Source: Desulfobulbaceae bacterium UBA2262
GTDB taxonomy: Bacteria > Desulfobacterota > Desulfobulbia > Desulfobulbales > Desulfurivibrionaceae
Reading direction: 5' to 3'
Assembly (NCBI GenBank): GCA_002347185.1
Contig: DDXK01000055.1
Coordinates: 1-41,742 of the forward strand
Length of the DNA stretch: 41,742 bases
Part shown: piece by piece, positions 22,709 through 31,877 of the stretch
How positions within the stretch are numbered: position 1 is the stretch's first letter
Layout: every line of letters starts with the position of its first letter
Notes under the pieces: generated by a model
Databases searched by the model: none
Told to the model about the DNA's origin: nothing
Seen by the model: only the letters and a program-made list of their open reading frames with translations
Translations under genes and position numbers: made by a program

Positions 22709-24892
22709 ATGGAGTTGCCGATCAGCTTTGATGATGCGTTGAAGGAGTGGGAGCGCTTTGAGGAGTATCTGGTGCAGGCCAGATACGCGGTCCGTAACAA
22801 TAAGACCGGTGTGCCCCAGGAAAGGGACATGTCCCAGGTTCTGCTCAGGGTGAGCAAGCAGTTCAAGCATCCGGAGGTAGGCAAGGCCTTGGTGCACGGC
22901 AAGATCATCACCGCCACGCCCTTTCTGATGAACGGCGGCAACCCCTACACCCGGCGGGCGGGCTATTATTCCTGCTACCCCCTTGGCGATGTCGAGGACT
23001 CCACCGAGGCCATCTTCGCCATGGAGCGCGACTTGGTCAGCATTTTCCAGCATGCGGGCGGCGGCGGCATCGACGTGAGCAAGATCCGCCCCAAGGGAAC
23101 CATCGTGGACAACGGCCAGGGGCTGGCCTCCGGGCCGGTCTCTTTTGCCAAGGGCTTTTCCCATCTTTCCGCCCGCATCAGCCAGGGCGGCAAACGGCGT
23201 GGCGCCCTGATGATCCAGGCGGACTGGGACATCAAGGACGTCCAGGAGTTCATCACCTTCAAGGGCGACAATCCCGGCCAGTACACCGGCTGCAACGTCT
23301 CCCTCAACGTCACCGACGAGAAATTCTGGGACAACGAGGCGCTGGTCGACCTGGTGGCCGAATATATCTGGAAGTCCGGCGATCCCGGCCTGCTCTTCAC
23401 CGCCAAGAGCCTGGCCAACACTCCGGTGCCGGCCAAACACAACCCGGTCTATTCCAATCCCTGCGGCGAATATCTCTCCACCAAGGACACCGCCTGCAAT
23501 CTCCTCACCGTCTGCCTGCCCAAGTGTCTTGCCGCCGACAAGGGCAAATACCTCGATCAGGTTTTCGAGGCGGCGAGGCTTGCGGCCATCGCCGGCAACG
23601 AGATTCTTGAGCTGGGCGGCTTCCCGCCCATCGAGCGGATCAGGAAGAACACCCTCAAGTTCAGGCCCATCGGCATCGGCTTCACCGGCCTCCATTACGC
23701 CATGAACCACTTCGATGTCTCCTATGCCGACGAGCACGAGGCCCCGCTTTTCGCCAAGGCCACTCAGCTCGCCCTGATGCTCGGCTCCATGCAGGGCAGT
23801 CTTGACTACGGCGAGTTCGTCAAGGCGGACGCGAAAAGGAAAAAGCTCAGCCCCCAGGAATGGAACATGGGCTATGTGGACAAGATCGACAGCGAGGCCG
23901 CCGCCTTCATCGAGTCGGACATGCCGGACAAGGAGACCTGGCGGAAACGGGCAGGCAACCTTTTTGCCACCCTGCGCAAGCTCGGCGGTCTTTACAATTC
24001 GGTGACCACCTCCCAGGCCCCCACCGGCTCCATCTCCCAGCTGATGCGGGTTTCCTGCACTGGAGTCGAGCCCTATTTCTCCATGATTCAGCGCCGCAGG
24101 GTGAAGGACGTGGACGATTCCTGGAAGGAGTTCACCCTGGTGCCGCTGGAGTTCTACCAGTACGACGAGGAGAAGCTCGACTGGGTCGCCGGGCAGACCG
24201 CGCACAAGATAGAACCCTATCAGCAGATTCGTATTCTTGAAGCCTGCCAGGCTTTCAATCACACCGCGGTTTCCAAAACCATCAACCTGCCCGCCGACAC
24301 CACGGTGGCCGAGATCAAGAAGATCCTCCAGTATGCTCGCAAGAGCAACCTCAAGGGCGTCACCATGTTCCGCGATTCCTCCATGGAAGGTGTCCTGAGC
24401 GCCCATGGCGGCAAGGCCGAGTCGAGCTGCGAATTCTGCGACCTCGATGTGCGCAGCGGCAGCACCTACAAATTCCGGGGGCCGGCGCCGCTCTATATCA
24501 CCGCCAACAGGGGGCCCCAGGGCCATGTCCGCGAGGTCTTTCTCAACACCACCAAGTCGGGTTCGACTCTGCATGGGATGAGCGAGGCCCTGGGCCGGGT
24601 GATCTCCGTGGCCCTGCAGCACGATTACCGGCTGGTCGGCAAAATCGCCCGGACCCTGGAGGACATCTCCTCCGACGGCGCCTGGATCAGCGGCTCCCTG
24701 GGCCGGGTCTTCTCCATCCCGGCCGCGCTTGCCAAGGTGCTGGACAAGAGTGCGGAAAACGAGGTGGATGCCGACCCGGAACCCTATGTGGAGCCTTCGG
24801 CCTATTCCTCCTGCCCGGCCTGCGGCAAACTGAGCCTGCGCCGGAGCGGCGGCTGCAATCAGTGCGTGAGCTGCGGTTACTCCTCCTGCTGA
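22709..24892 (+). CDS. nrdJ: Adenosylcobalamin-dependent (class II) ribonucleotide reductase
   Basis: A 727-residue class II reductase. It makes deoxyribonucleotides with a cobalamin-generated thiyl radical and needs no oxygen. Active-site residues are the radical C252 in SNPCGEY, redox partners C89 (YYSCYPLGDVEDS) and C263 (DTACNLL), N250 and E254. GAPTGSISQ-type motif SQAPTGSISQLM binds substrate phosphate. The C-terminus is a zinc ribbon (CPACGKL, CNQCVSCGYSSC) ending in a likely redox Cys pair. There is no ATP-cone before the catalytic domain. AGGGG precedes ATG 22709. It stands alone behind three direct-repeat motifs and is followed by a sensor kinase. Confidence 0.97.
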   Translation: MELPISFDDALKEWERFEEYLVQARYAVRNNKTGVPQERDMSQVLLRVSKQFKHPEVGKALVHGKIITATPFLMNGGNPYTRRAGYYSCYPLGDVEDSTEAIFAMERDLVSIFQHAGGGGIDVSKIRPKGTIVDNGQGLASGPVSFAKGFSHLSARISQGGKRRGALMIQADWDIKDVQEFITFKGDNPGQYTGCNVSLNVTDEKFWDNEALVDLVAEYIWKSGDPGLLFTAKSLANTPVPAKHNPVYSNPCGEYLSTKDTACNLLTVCLPKCLAADKGKYLDQVFEAARLAAIAGNEILELGGFPPIERIRKNTLKFRPIGIGFTGLHYAMNHFDVSYADEHEAPLFAKATQLALMLGSMQGSLDYGEFVKADAKRKKLSPQEWNMGYVDKIDSEAAAFIESDMPDKETWRKRAGNLFATLRKLGGLYNSVTTSQAPTGSISQLMRVSCTGVEPYFSMIQRRRVKDVDDSWKEFTLVPLEFYQYDEEKLDWVAGQTAHKIEPYQQIRILEACQAFNHTAVSKTINLPADTTVAEIKKILQYARKSNLKGVTMFRDSSMEGVLSAHGGKAESSCEFCDLDVRSGSTYKFRGPAPLYITANRGPQGHVREVFLNTTKSGSTLHGMSEALGRVISVALQHDYRLVGKIARTLEDISSDGAWISGSLGRVFSIPAALAKVLDKSAENEVDADPEPYVEPSAYSSCPACGKLSLRRSGGCNQCVSCGYSSC

Positions 24893-24911
24893 GCGGACGG
24901 AACCCTTCCTC

Positions 24912-26858
24912 ATGCACGCGGGGCGGCAACAGGGCAAATACAACAAGGCGGTCATTGCCTTTATGGCCGTCTTGTTCGTTTTTCTTCTTCTGGCGGACAT
25001 CCTCATCGCCAGACACCAGCGGAAGTTTCTCACCGAGGCTGCCGAGAGTCAGGCCCGGCGCGACCTGCAGCTTATTTCCTCCTCTCTGCTCGATCCCCTG
25101 CTGGCCGGCGATCATTCGCGGGTGGGGCGCTTTCTCCAGCAATGGGGGAGCGAACATCCGGAGGTGGTGCGACTGGTCGCCATCCTGCCTGCCGGTGGCG
25201 AGCTGGCTTCCTTCCGGCGTTCCGGCGTCGAGGGGAAGAGCTTTCATGCCGAGCAGCGGATACGCTTTCAGGAAGAAGTGCTGCTCACCCTCGAACTGGC
25301 CGCCTCCTTCCGGGCTGTGGAAGAGGTGTTGGGGCGGCTGCACTGGCAGTTGGGCATGGCCTCCTTTCTGCTCACCGCCATTGCCGGTTTTGTCGCCTGG
25401 CTGACTCTGGAGCGGCTGGCCATCATCCCCCTCGAAAAGGAGATCAGCCTGCGGCTCGCCACGGAAAAGGAGCTGGCCGTCGCGCAGAACGAACTGGAGG
25501 CGCGGGTGCGGGCCCGGACTGCCGACCTGGAAGAAGCCAATGTCCTGTTGCGCATCGAGGTCTCCGAACGCAACGCCGCGGAGAGCGAGCTGGCCCGTCT
25601 GCATCGTCGCTACGAGTTGATCCTGAATTCCGCCGGTGAGGGAATTTATGGTCTCGACGCCGAGGGCCGCCTTACCTTTGTCAACCGCGCGGCTCTGGAG
25701 ATGCTGGGTTTTTCCGAGGAGGCCCTGGTCGGCAAGAAATTGCACGATTTCCACCACCATGTCCGCTGGGACGGCTCCGCCTATCCGGAGGAGGAGTGTC
25801 CGATCTGCCATGCCTTTGCCGAGTCCGGCATGCAGAAGCAGGCGGGGGAAGGCTACTTCGGCAGGGAGGATGGCTCGGTATTTTCGGCGGAATTTCTCTG
25901 CTCGCCCATCGAGGAGGGTGGCAAAAACGTCGGTTTGGTGGTGGTTTTCGAGGATATCACCCTGCGCAAGCAGGCGGAACACGACCTCCTTGAGCTCACC
26001 GACACCCTGGAGCAGCGGGTCGCCGAACGGACCGCCAGTCTGAACGCCGCCAACCGGGAACTGCGGGAGACCCTGGGCCAGCTGGAGCAGACCCAGGCCC
26101 AGCTGGTGCATTCCGAAAAGATGGCGGCCCTGGGCGATCTGGTGGCCGGGGTTGCCCACGAGATCAACACCCCGGTCGGGGTTGGGGTGACCGCCGCTTC
26201 CCACCTGGCCAAGGAGACCCAGGCGCTTGTCGAGCTCTATGAGGGCGGCACCATGAAGCGCAGCGATCTGGCCCGATATCTCGATTCCTGCCGGGAAGCG
26301 ACCAAGCTGATCCTCTCCAATCTCAACCGGGCCGCGGCCCTGATCAGGAGCTTCAAGCAGGTGGCCATCGACCAGTCCGGAGAGGGGCGGCGGACCTTTT
26401 TCGTCAAGGAATACCTGGAAGAGGTCTGTCTAAGCCTCAGGCCCATCCTGAAAAACACCTCGCATCGTCTTGAAATCAACTGTGCGCCGGAGCTCGCCCT
26501 CAACAGCTACCCCGGCGCCCTCTCCCAAATCGCCACCAACTTCATCACCAATTCCATCACCCATGCCTACCGCGAGGGCGAGTCGGGCTGCCTGCGCTTC
26601 GATATTTCCCTTGCCGGGGGCAACGTGCTTTTCCGGTACAGCGATGATGGCAAGGGGATAAGCGAAGCGGAAGCGCGGCATGTCTTCGACCCTTTTTTTA
26701 CGACCAATCGTGAAAAAGGGGGAAGCGGACTGGGACTCCATATTGTATATAACATTGTCACGCAGAGATTGTTCGGGACAATCGAGTGTGAGAGCAAGCC
26801 CGGGAGCGGGGCCTCATTTCTCATTGTTTTTCCTGCGGTAATTCCTGGGGGAAGTTAG
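24912..26858 (+). CDS. Membrane sensor histidine kinase with PAS domain
   Basis: A 648-residue kinase. A first membrane helix at about 13-32 and a second at about 147-168 flank a short periplasmic sensor. A coiled coil follows (LAVAQNELEARVRARTADLEEA), then a PAS domain at about 230-350 (LILNSAGEGIYGLD, HHHVRWDGSAYPEEECPICHA), a second coiled coil, HisKA with H416 in GVAHEINTPVG and a HATPase (FITNSITHAYREG, SDDGKGI, GGSGLGLHIV). It autophosphorylates and is expected to pass phosphate to the response regulator encoded directly downstream (TAG then ATG, no gap). The ribosome site is weak. The signal is unknown. Confidence 0.88.
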   Translation: MHAGRQQGKYNKAVIAFMAVLFVFLLLADILIARHQRKFLTEAAESQARRDLQLISSSLLDPLLAGDHSRVGRFLQQWGSEHPEVVRLVAILPAGGELASFRRSGVEGKSFHAEQRIRFQEEVLLTLELAASFRAVEEVLGRLHWQLGMASFLLTAIAGFVAWLTLERLAIIPLEKEISLRLATEKELAVAQNELEARVRARTADLEEANVLLRIEVSERNAAESELARLHRRYELILNSAGEGIYGLDAEGRLTFVNRAALEMLGFSEEALVGKKLHDFHHHVRWDGSAYPEEECPICHAFAESGMQKQAGEGYFGREDGSVFSAEFLCSPIEEGGKNVGLVVVFEDITLRKQAEHDLLELTDTLEQRVAERTASLNAANRELRETLGQLEQTQAQLVHSEKMAALGDLVAGVAHEINTPVGVGVTAASHLAKETQALVELYEGGTMKRSDLARYLDSCREATKLILSNLNRAAALIRSFKQVAIDQSGEGRRTFFVKEYLEEVCLSLRPILKNTSHRLEINCAPELALNSYPGALSQIATNFITNSITHAYREGESGCLRFDISLAGGNVLFRYSDDGKGISEAEARHVFDPFFTTNREKGGSGLGLHIVYNIVTQRLFGTIECESKPGSGASFLIVFPAVIPGGS

Positions 26859-28433
26859 ATGGACGATGTGAACGATGATCTGGTTTTTGCCGACGACGGC
26901 GAATCGGCCCCGCAGCCTTTCTCGTCGGCTGCGGCGGAGGCTCCGCGCGGAGAAGAGGCGACCTGGAAGGTGCTGGTGGTCGACGACGAAGAGGAGGTGC
27001 ACGCCGTCACCAAGCTGGTTCTGCAGGGCTTTTCTTACGAAGGTAAGGGGTTGCGCCTGCTGCACGCCTATTCTGGCGCCCAGGCGAAACAGATCATTGC
27101 CGAACATCCGGACACGGCCATCATCTTTCTCGACGTGGTCATGGAGCAGAACGATTCCGGCCTGGAGCTGGTCCGTCACATCCGTGAAGAGCTCAAGAAC
27201 GTCTTCGTGCGCATCATCCTCCGCACCGGCCAGCCCGGCCAGGCGCCGGCGGAAAGGGTCATCGTCGAGTACGACATCAACGACTACAAGGAAAAGACCG
27301 AACTCACCGCAGAAAAGCTTTTCACCACCATGGTCGCCTCCCTGCGCTCCTATCGGGATATTCTCACCATCGACGCCAATCGCCGGGGTCTCGAGAAGAT
27401 CATCGACGCCGCCACCTACATTTGCAAGCTCCGTTCCATCAAGAATCTGGCCTGCGGGGTGCTGACGCAGCTCGTCTCCCTCCTCCATCTCAGCGAAAAC
27501 GCCCTCTACTGCCAGACCTCCGGCCTTGCCGTGCGCAGCGACCGCGGCAGTCTCAAGGTGCTCGCCGCCACCGGCAGCTATGAGCCATTTATCGACGCCG
27601 AGGCGCAGGCCAGCCTGCCGTCCGAGGTTCTGGCCGACATCGCCCAGGCCGCGGCGGAGAAAAGATCGATCTGCCGCGAGAACCGCTACATCGGCTACTT
27701 CTGCAGCGAGGGGGGGGACGAGACGGTCATTTATCTTGAGGGCTGGCGGGAGTTGAGCGAGCTCGACCGAAGGATGATCGAGATTTTCTGCAGCAACGTG
27801 CAGGTCGCCTATGAAAACGTCCTTCTCAACCAGGAGATCGAAGGGACCCAGAAGGAGATCATCTACACCCTGGGCGAGCTTGCCGACATGCGTTCGGTGG
27901 AAACCGGCAACCATGTCCACCGGGTTGCCGAGTACTGCCGGCTGCTTGCCGAAAAATACGGCCTGAGCCAGCGGGAGGTGGAGATCATCCGTCTGGCCGC
28001 CTCCATGCACGATATCGGCAAGGTAGCCATTCCCGACGCCATCCTCAACAAACGCGGGGCGCTGACCGCCGAAGAGTTTGAAATCATGAAGACGCACACC
28101 GTGCGGGCCCAGGAAATGCTGGGGCTTTCCGACCGGGAGATCATCAAGACCGCCATCGTCATCGCCGTCCAGCACCATGAGCGCTACGACGGCAGCGGCT
28201 ATCCCAGGGGACTCAAGGGGGAGGAGATCCACATCAGCGCGAGGATCACCGCCCTCGCCGACGTCTTCGACGCCCTCTGCAACGACCGCAGCTATCGGAA
28301 GGCCTGGGGCATGGAGGATGTCCTCGCCCTGATTCGCAAGGAACGCGGCCGCCATTTCGATCCGGTGCTGGTCGATATCTTCCTCGCCAACTTCGAGCAG
28401 ATCATTCAGATAAAAAACAGCCTGGCCGGTTAG
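26859..28433 (+). CDS. Response regulator with HD-GYP cyclic-di-GMP phosphodiesterase domain
   Basis: A 524-residue protein. The receiver domain is at about 38-160 with VVDDEEEVH and phospho-acceptor D92 (IIFLDVVMEQ). A middle domain resembling DUF3369 is at about 170-330. The HD-GYP domain is at about 340-520, with H384-D385 in MHDIGKVAIPD, QHHERYDGSGYP and the diagnostic G447-Y448-P449, all intact. HD-GYP proteins hydrolyse cyclic-di-GMP and so change motility or biofilm behaviour. ATG 26859 immediately follows the kinase stop and is preceded by GGGGGAAG. The stop overlaps by four bases the stop of the convergent ParB-like gene. An eight-G run at 27710-27717 lies within the coding region. 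Confidence 0.92.
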   Translation: MDDVNDDLVFADDGESAPQPFSSAAAEAPRGEEATWKVLVVDDEEEVHAVTKLVLQGFSYEGKGLRLLHAYSGAQAKQIIAEHPDTAIIFLDVVMEQNDSGLELVRHIREELKNVFVRIILRTGQPGQAPAERVIVEYDINDYKEKTELTAEKLFTTMVASLRSYRDILTIDANRRGLEKIIDAATYICKLRSIKNLACGVLTQLVSLLHLSENALYCQTSGLAVRSDRGSLKVLAATGSYEPFIDAEAQASLPSEVLADIAQAAAEKRSICRENRYIGYFCSEGGDETVIYLEGWRELSELDRRMIEIFCSNVQVAYENVLLNQEIEGTQKEIIYTLGELADMRSVETGNHVHRVAEYCRLLAEKYGLSQREVEIIRLAASMHDIGKVAIPDAILNKRGALTAEEFEIMKTHTVRAQEMLGLSDREIIKTAIVIAVQHHERYDGSGYPRGLKGEEIHISARITALADVFDALCNDRSYRKAWGMEDVLALIRKERGRHFDPVLVDIFLANFEQIIQIKNSLAG

Positions 28434-29383
28434 TCTTTCCGCAGCGCCGTGGCCAGTCCCGGCCACAGTCTCGCCAGTTCTTCCCGGTTTTTGAAGGCAA
28501 GGGTGAGCTCCACCCGATCCTCTTCAAAGGAGGGGGAGTGGCCCAGACGCGCGGAGGGAGGCAGCCCGAGGGCGGTGGTGAAGCGGCGGAAGTCGAGTTC
28601 CGCTTCGTGGAGACGGGGAGAGCGCAGCCCGCCCAACCACTGCATGAGCCTGGCCGTCTTCTGGGGGATGTTGCCTTCGCCGGCCTGGGCGAGGATTTCC
28701 CGGGCCTCGGGCCGACCGAGGATCGCCATCACCGTGGTGCCGCTCCGGGCCGCCAGCTCCCGGCAGGTGACGGAGAGTTTTTTCTGGTTGCTGGCGCTGA
28801 GCTTGAGCAGCTCCATCACCTCGAAAAGGGAGAGGCGGTCGGTGAAACTGCACTGCAAAAGCTCCCGGGCCACCCCCTCGTGGAGAAAGCCCTGGTGCAG
28901 GGCCAGCAGCAGAGGATCTTCCAGGGAGAGCAGTTGCAGAAGCTTTTTGCCGTTCACCGGGTGGGGTTCAAGACCAAGCTGGGGCAGAAAGGCGCAGGCC
29001 TTCTCCTCGCCGACCAGCTCCACCATCTTCGCAAAAAAAATCGCCTGCTCGATCACGCTTGCCTCGCCACGGAGCAGGGTTTCCTCCAGGCTCACGGCCA
29101 GTGCCTCTGCCGGGCTGGTCTCCTTGGGCAGGATCAGGCAAACCGTGGAAACCAGCTGCCGGGTCTGCTGGGCGGCGAGAAGACGCCTGCGGCCGGCCAC
29201 GAGCTGCAGCAGCGCGGTACCCTGTTCCTTGAGGATCGGCGGATGGAGTATGCCGGAGCGGGCGATGGAGGCAAGCAGCCTTTCGCTGGGCAGACGGGCT
29301 CCTTCCGGGGCGAGGGCATAGGTGCTGTCCTCAAAATCGATGTTCTGAAGGTTGACGAGGCTTGAGCGGCAGGTTGGCGGCAT
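28430..29383 (-). CDS. ParB-like nuclease-fold protein
   Basis: A 317-residue protein with an N-terminal ParB/sulfiredoxin-type domain (SERLLASIARSGILHPPIL, LQLVAGRRRLLAAQQ), then a helical region. No classical ParB C-terminal dimer domain is recognisable. ParB proteins bind parS and CTP in chromosome or plasmid segregation; here no parA is adjacent, so it may be a transcription factor of the family or a degenerate partition protein. I place the start at ATG 29383; a TTG at 29449 would add 22 residues and overlap the upstream gene by 20 bases, but its ribosome site AAAGGA touches the codon. The stop overlaps the HD-GYP gene stop by four bases. Confidence 0.75.
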   Translation of the reverse strand: MPPTCRSSLVNLQNIDFEDSTYALAPEGARLPSERLLASIARSGILHPPILKEQGTALLQLVAGRRRLLAAQQTRQLVSTVCLILPKETSPAEALAVSLEETLLRGEASVIEQAIFFAKMVELVGEEKACAFLPQLGLEPHPVNGKKLLQLLSLEDPLLLALHQGFLHEGVARELLQCSFTDRLSLFEVMELLKLSASNQKKLSVTCRELAARSGTTVMAILGRPEAREILAQAGEGNIPQKTARLMQWLGGLRSPRLHEAELDFRRFTTALGLPPSARLGHSPSFEEDRVELTLAFKNREELARLWPGLATALRKD

Positions 29384-29429
29384 GGCGGTATTCCCGGAGG
29401 GGCTGGGCCGGAGCGGGCCGGCGGAGTCA

Positions 29430-29909
29430 TCACTTGCGGAGTTCGACAATCCTTTCGCTCTTGGGAAACATCCGCTGGTGGAGGAAGCCGGAAAGGCCGA
29501 TCATCAGGACGAGCAGGATCAGCTGCGCGGCGGTGTGGTTTTCCGGGTGGATCAGGGAAAGGATGGTGAGGACAAAGAGAAACTGGTAGCCAATCCTGCG
29601 GAAGCGCAGGATCTCGCGCAGCAGGTAAATGTTGATCACCGGCGCCACCAGAGAGATGAGCAGGAAGAGGTCGAGAGCGCCGAAGGAAAAGGCGGTGAGC
29701 AGTTTCCTGGCGGTGACAAAGGTGAGCAGCAGCACCAGGGCGAGGTTGTGGAGCTGGTATTTTTTGCGCTCCGCCGGGTGGGAGATGTTGTTGATGAAAA
29801 AAAGGAGCTTCTGAGGATCTTCCGTTTCCTTCAGCTCGGCGAGCACCGCCTGGCGACTCTTGCCCGTGAGCAGCAGCCTTTCTATTTTTCCCTCGACGTT
29901 TTCCGCCAT
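29430..29909 (-). CDS. Small membrane protein of unknown function
   Basis: A 159-residue protein with a charged N-terminal segment of about 50 residues (IERLLLTGKSRQAVLAEL) and then three to four hydrophobic stretches: LALVLLLTFVTARKLL, LDLFLLISLVAPVINIYLL, FLFVLTILSLI and LILLVLMIGLSGF. The C-terminus is basic. I do not recognise the family. AGGGGATGGCAG gives a good ribosome site for ATG 29909. It is upstream of the ParB-like gene on the same strand, so the two are probably one unit. It diverges from the TetR gene. Confidence 0.6.
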   Translation of the reverse strand: MAENVEGKIERLLLTGKSRQAVLAELKETEDPQKLLFFINNISHPAERKKYQLHNLALVLLLTFVTARKLLTAFSFGALDLFLLISLVAPVINIYLLREILRFRRIGYQFLFVLTILSLIHPENHTAAQLILLVLMIGLSGFLHQRMFPKSERIVELRK

Positions 29910-30083
29910 CTGCCATCCCCTCGTCTGAATTTCTCCCCATCTTTACCGCATAAGCGGCAAAGCGGCACCCATTTTTTCTTGCCTTGCGGGGCGTAAATGA
30001 GAGGATGGCCGGGACGCCCTTGGCAATCACGACGCAGCGGCGCCAGCAAAAATACCTTGCCTTGGCGCCTCTTTTTTTTTAAG

Positions 30084-30099
30084 GTGACCACCTGGTCAC
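30084..30099. promoter_or_regulatory. Palindromic operator candidate at the TetR gene start
   Basis: GTGACCA (30084-30090) and TGGTCAC (30093-30099) are perfect 7-bp arms around CC, ending three bases before the TetR ATG. TetR-family proteins bind such sites as dimers, so autorepression is likely. The site occupies the place of a normal ribosome-binding site. Confidence 0.7.
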
Positions 30100-30102
30100 A
30101 TT

Positions 30103-30759
30103 ATGGAAAAGTGTTTCACAGAGCCCAAACCCACCTTTTTCAACCTGCCGCCCGAAAAACAGGAGAACATCCTGGCCGCGGCCGTGGCGGAGTTTGCCGA
30201 GCAGGGCTACCAGCGCGCCAGCGTCAACAGTATTGTCCGGCGTCTTGGCATCGCCAAGGGCTCTCTCTACCAGTATTTCGACAACAAGGAGGCCCTCTTC
30301 CTCCATGTCTTTGATCAGTTCACCCGCAAGGTGAAGCAGCAGGTGAAGAAATCGGTTGCCGAGAGTCAGGGCCATGATTTCTTCTTGCTCACCAGGGAGG
30401 CCCTGCTGGCCGGCATCGACTTCATCGTCGAGTATCCCGAGTTTTTCCAGATCTATCTCAAGGTGCTCTTTGAACAGGATGTGCCGAGGCGGGAAGAGCT
30501 TGTGGCCAGGGTCCGTCTTTTTTCGCTGGAATATTTCGGCCCCCTCTGCGAACTGGCCAAGGAGCAGGGAATGTTGCGTCAGGATCTTTCCTGCCGGCTG
30601 GTGGTTTTTCTTCTCGATGCCACATTGGACCGCTTCCTGCAGGCGTATGCGCAGCCCTATCTTGACGGAGGGCTGGGGCTGGCAGGCATGTCGCGGGAAC
30701 GGCTGCATGCCGAAATCGATACTGTCATCACTGTGTTGCGCAACGGCTTGCAGCCGTAG
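30103..30759 (+). CDS. TetR/AcrR-family transcriptional regulator
   Basis: A 218-residue regulator. The N-terminal HTH is at about 20-65: ILAAAVAEFAEQGYQRASVNSIVRRLGIAKGSLYQYFDNKEALF, with the typical GxxRASVN and YQYFDNKEAL signatures (quoted in parts). The C-terminal part is the helical ligand/dimer domain. ATG 30103 has no usual ribosome site: a palindrome (30084-30099) takes its place, so the message may be leaderless or weakly translated. It is 18 bases upstream of mqnE on the same strand and heads the menaquinone run, which suggests it controls that pathway; the effector is unknown. Confidence 0.9.
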   Translation: MEKCFTEPKPTFFNLPPEKQENILAAAVAEFAEQGYQRASVNSIVRRLGIAKGSLYQYFDNKEALFLHVFDQFTRKVKQQVKKSVAESQGHDFFLLTREALLAGIDFIVEYPEFFQIYLKVLFEQDVPRREELVARVRLFSLEYFGPLCELAKEQGMLRQDLSCRLVVFLLDATLDRFLQAYAQPYLDGGLGLAGMSRERLHAEIDTVITVLRNGLQP

Positions 30760-30777
30760 CGAAAAGGAGAAGTGTAC

Positions 30778-31872
30778 ATGGAAAGCATGATTGCGGCGGC
30801 CGGCTTCGGCGATATCCTCGACAAGGTCAAGGCCGGGGAGCGGCTCACTTTTGCCGACGGGGTCCGGCTCTACAAAAGCAATGAAATCCTGGCTCTGGGC
30901 TTTCTCGCCAACCTGGTCCGCGAGAGGAAGAACGGCGACCGGGCCTACTTCATCTACAATCAGCACGTCAATTATTCCAATATCTGCACCAATCTTTGCA
31001 AGTTCTGCGCCTTTGGCAAGGCCAAGGATTCCGACCAGGCCTACGAGATGAGCGTCGAGGAGGTCAAGGCCAAGATCCGCGAGCGCCTGGCCGAGCCCAT
31101 CAGCGAGGTCCATGTGGTGGGCGGCATCCATCCCGATCTGCCTTACAGCTATTACCTGGAGATGCTGCGCGGCATCAAGGAGGTGCGGCCGGAGATCCAT
31201 ATCCAGGCCTTCACCTGCGTGGAGATCGCCCACTTGGCCGAGCTGGCCGGCAAATCCGTGGCCGCGACCCTGGAGGAGCTGGTGGCCGCCGGCCTGGGCT
31301 CCATTCCCGGCGGCGGCGCAGAGGTGTTCAGCCCGCGGATCAGACAGCGCACCTGCGAGAAGAAGCTTTCCGGCGAGGGGTGGCTGGAGGTGGCCAAGAC
31401 CGCCCACCGTCTGGGCCTGAAAAGCAACGCCACCATGCTCTATGGCCATATTGAAACCCTGGAGGAGCGGGTGGAGCATCTGGACCAGCTGCGCGCGGCC
31501 CAGGACGAGACCGGCGGGTTTCTCACCTTCATTCCCCTGGCCTTTCATCCCCGGAACACCGAGCTTGCCAACCTCTCCCGGACCACCGGCCTGGACGACC
31601 TGAAGAATATCGCGGTCTCAAGGCTTTACCTGGACAACTTCCCGCACATCAAAGGCTACTGGGTGATGATCGGCCCCAAGCTCGCCCAAGTGGCGCTCTC
31701 TTTCGGCGCCGACGACATGGACGGCACGGTGAAGGAGGAGCGGATCACCCGGATGGCGGGCGGAGAGACCTCCGGAATCATGGCCGATACCGAGCTGGTG
31801 CGCCTGATCAGGGAAGCCGGCCGCCGGCCGGTGGAGCGGGATACCCTCTACAACGTGATCAAGGAATACTGA
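30778..31872 (+). CDS. mqnE: Aminodeoxyfutalosine synthase MqnE
   Basis: A 364-residue radical SAM enzyme. It joins 3-enolpyruvylbenzoate to SAM to give aminofutalosine in menaquinone synthesis. The iron-sulfur motif is C70-x3-C74-x2-C77 (CTNLCKFCAF), followed by the family sequences VHVVGGIHPDLPY, GSIPGGGAEVFSPRIRQ and LYGHIET. AAAAGGAGA precedes ATG 30778; a GTG two codons earlier is less well placed. The N-terminal residues to about 40 form the usual helical cap. It is the first enzyme of the operon, 18 bases after the TetR gene. Confidence 0.95.
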   Translation: MESMIAAAGFGDILDKVKAGERLTFADGVRLYKSNEILALGFLANLVRERKNGDRAYFIYNQHVNYSNICTNLCKFCAFGKAKDSDQAYEMSVEEVKAKIRERLAEPISEVHVVGGIHPDLPYSYYLEMLRGIKEVRPEIHIQAFTCVEIAHLAELAGKSVAATLEELVAAGLGSIPGGGAEVFSPRIRQRTCEKKLSGEGWLEVAKTAHRLGLKSNATMLYGHIETLEERVEHLDQLRAAQDETGGFLTFIPLAFHPRNTELANLSRTTGLDDLKNIAVSRLYLDNFPHIKGYWVMIGPKLAQVALSFGADDMDGTVKEERITRMAGGETSGIMADTELVRLIREAGRRPVERDTLYNVIKEY

Positions 31873-31877
31873 AGAGG

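Noticed and set aside
22532..25033. 833-codon minus-strand frame opposite nrdJ
   Set aside because: nrdJ on plus has all active-site residues; the antisense frame is low-complexity and results from GC-rich third positions.
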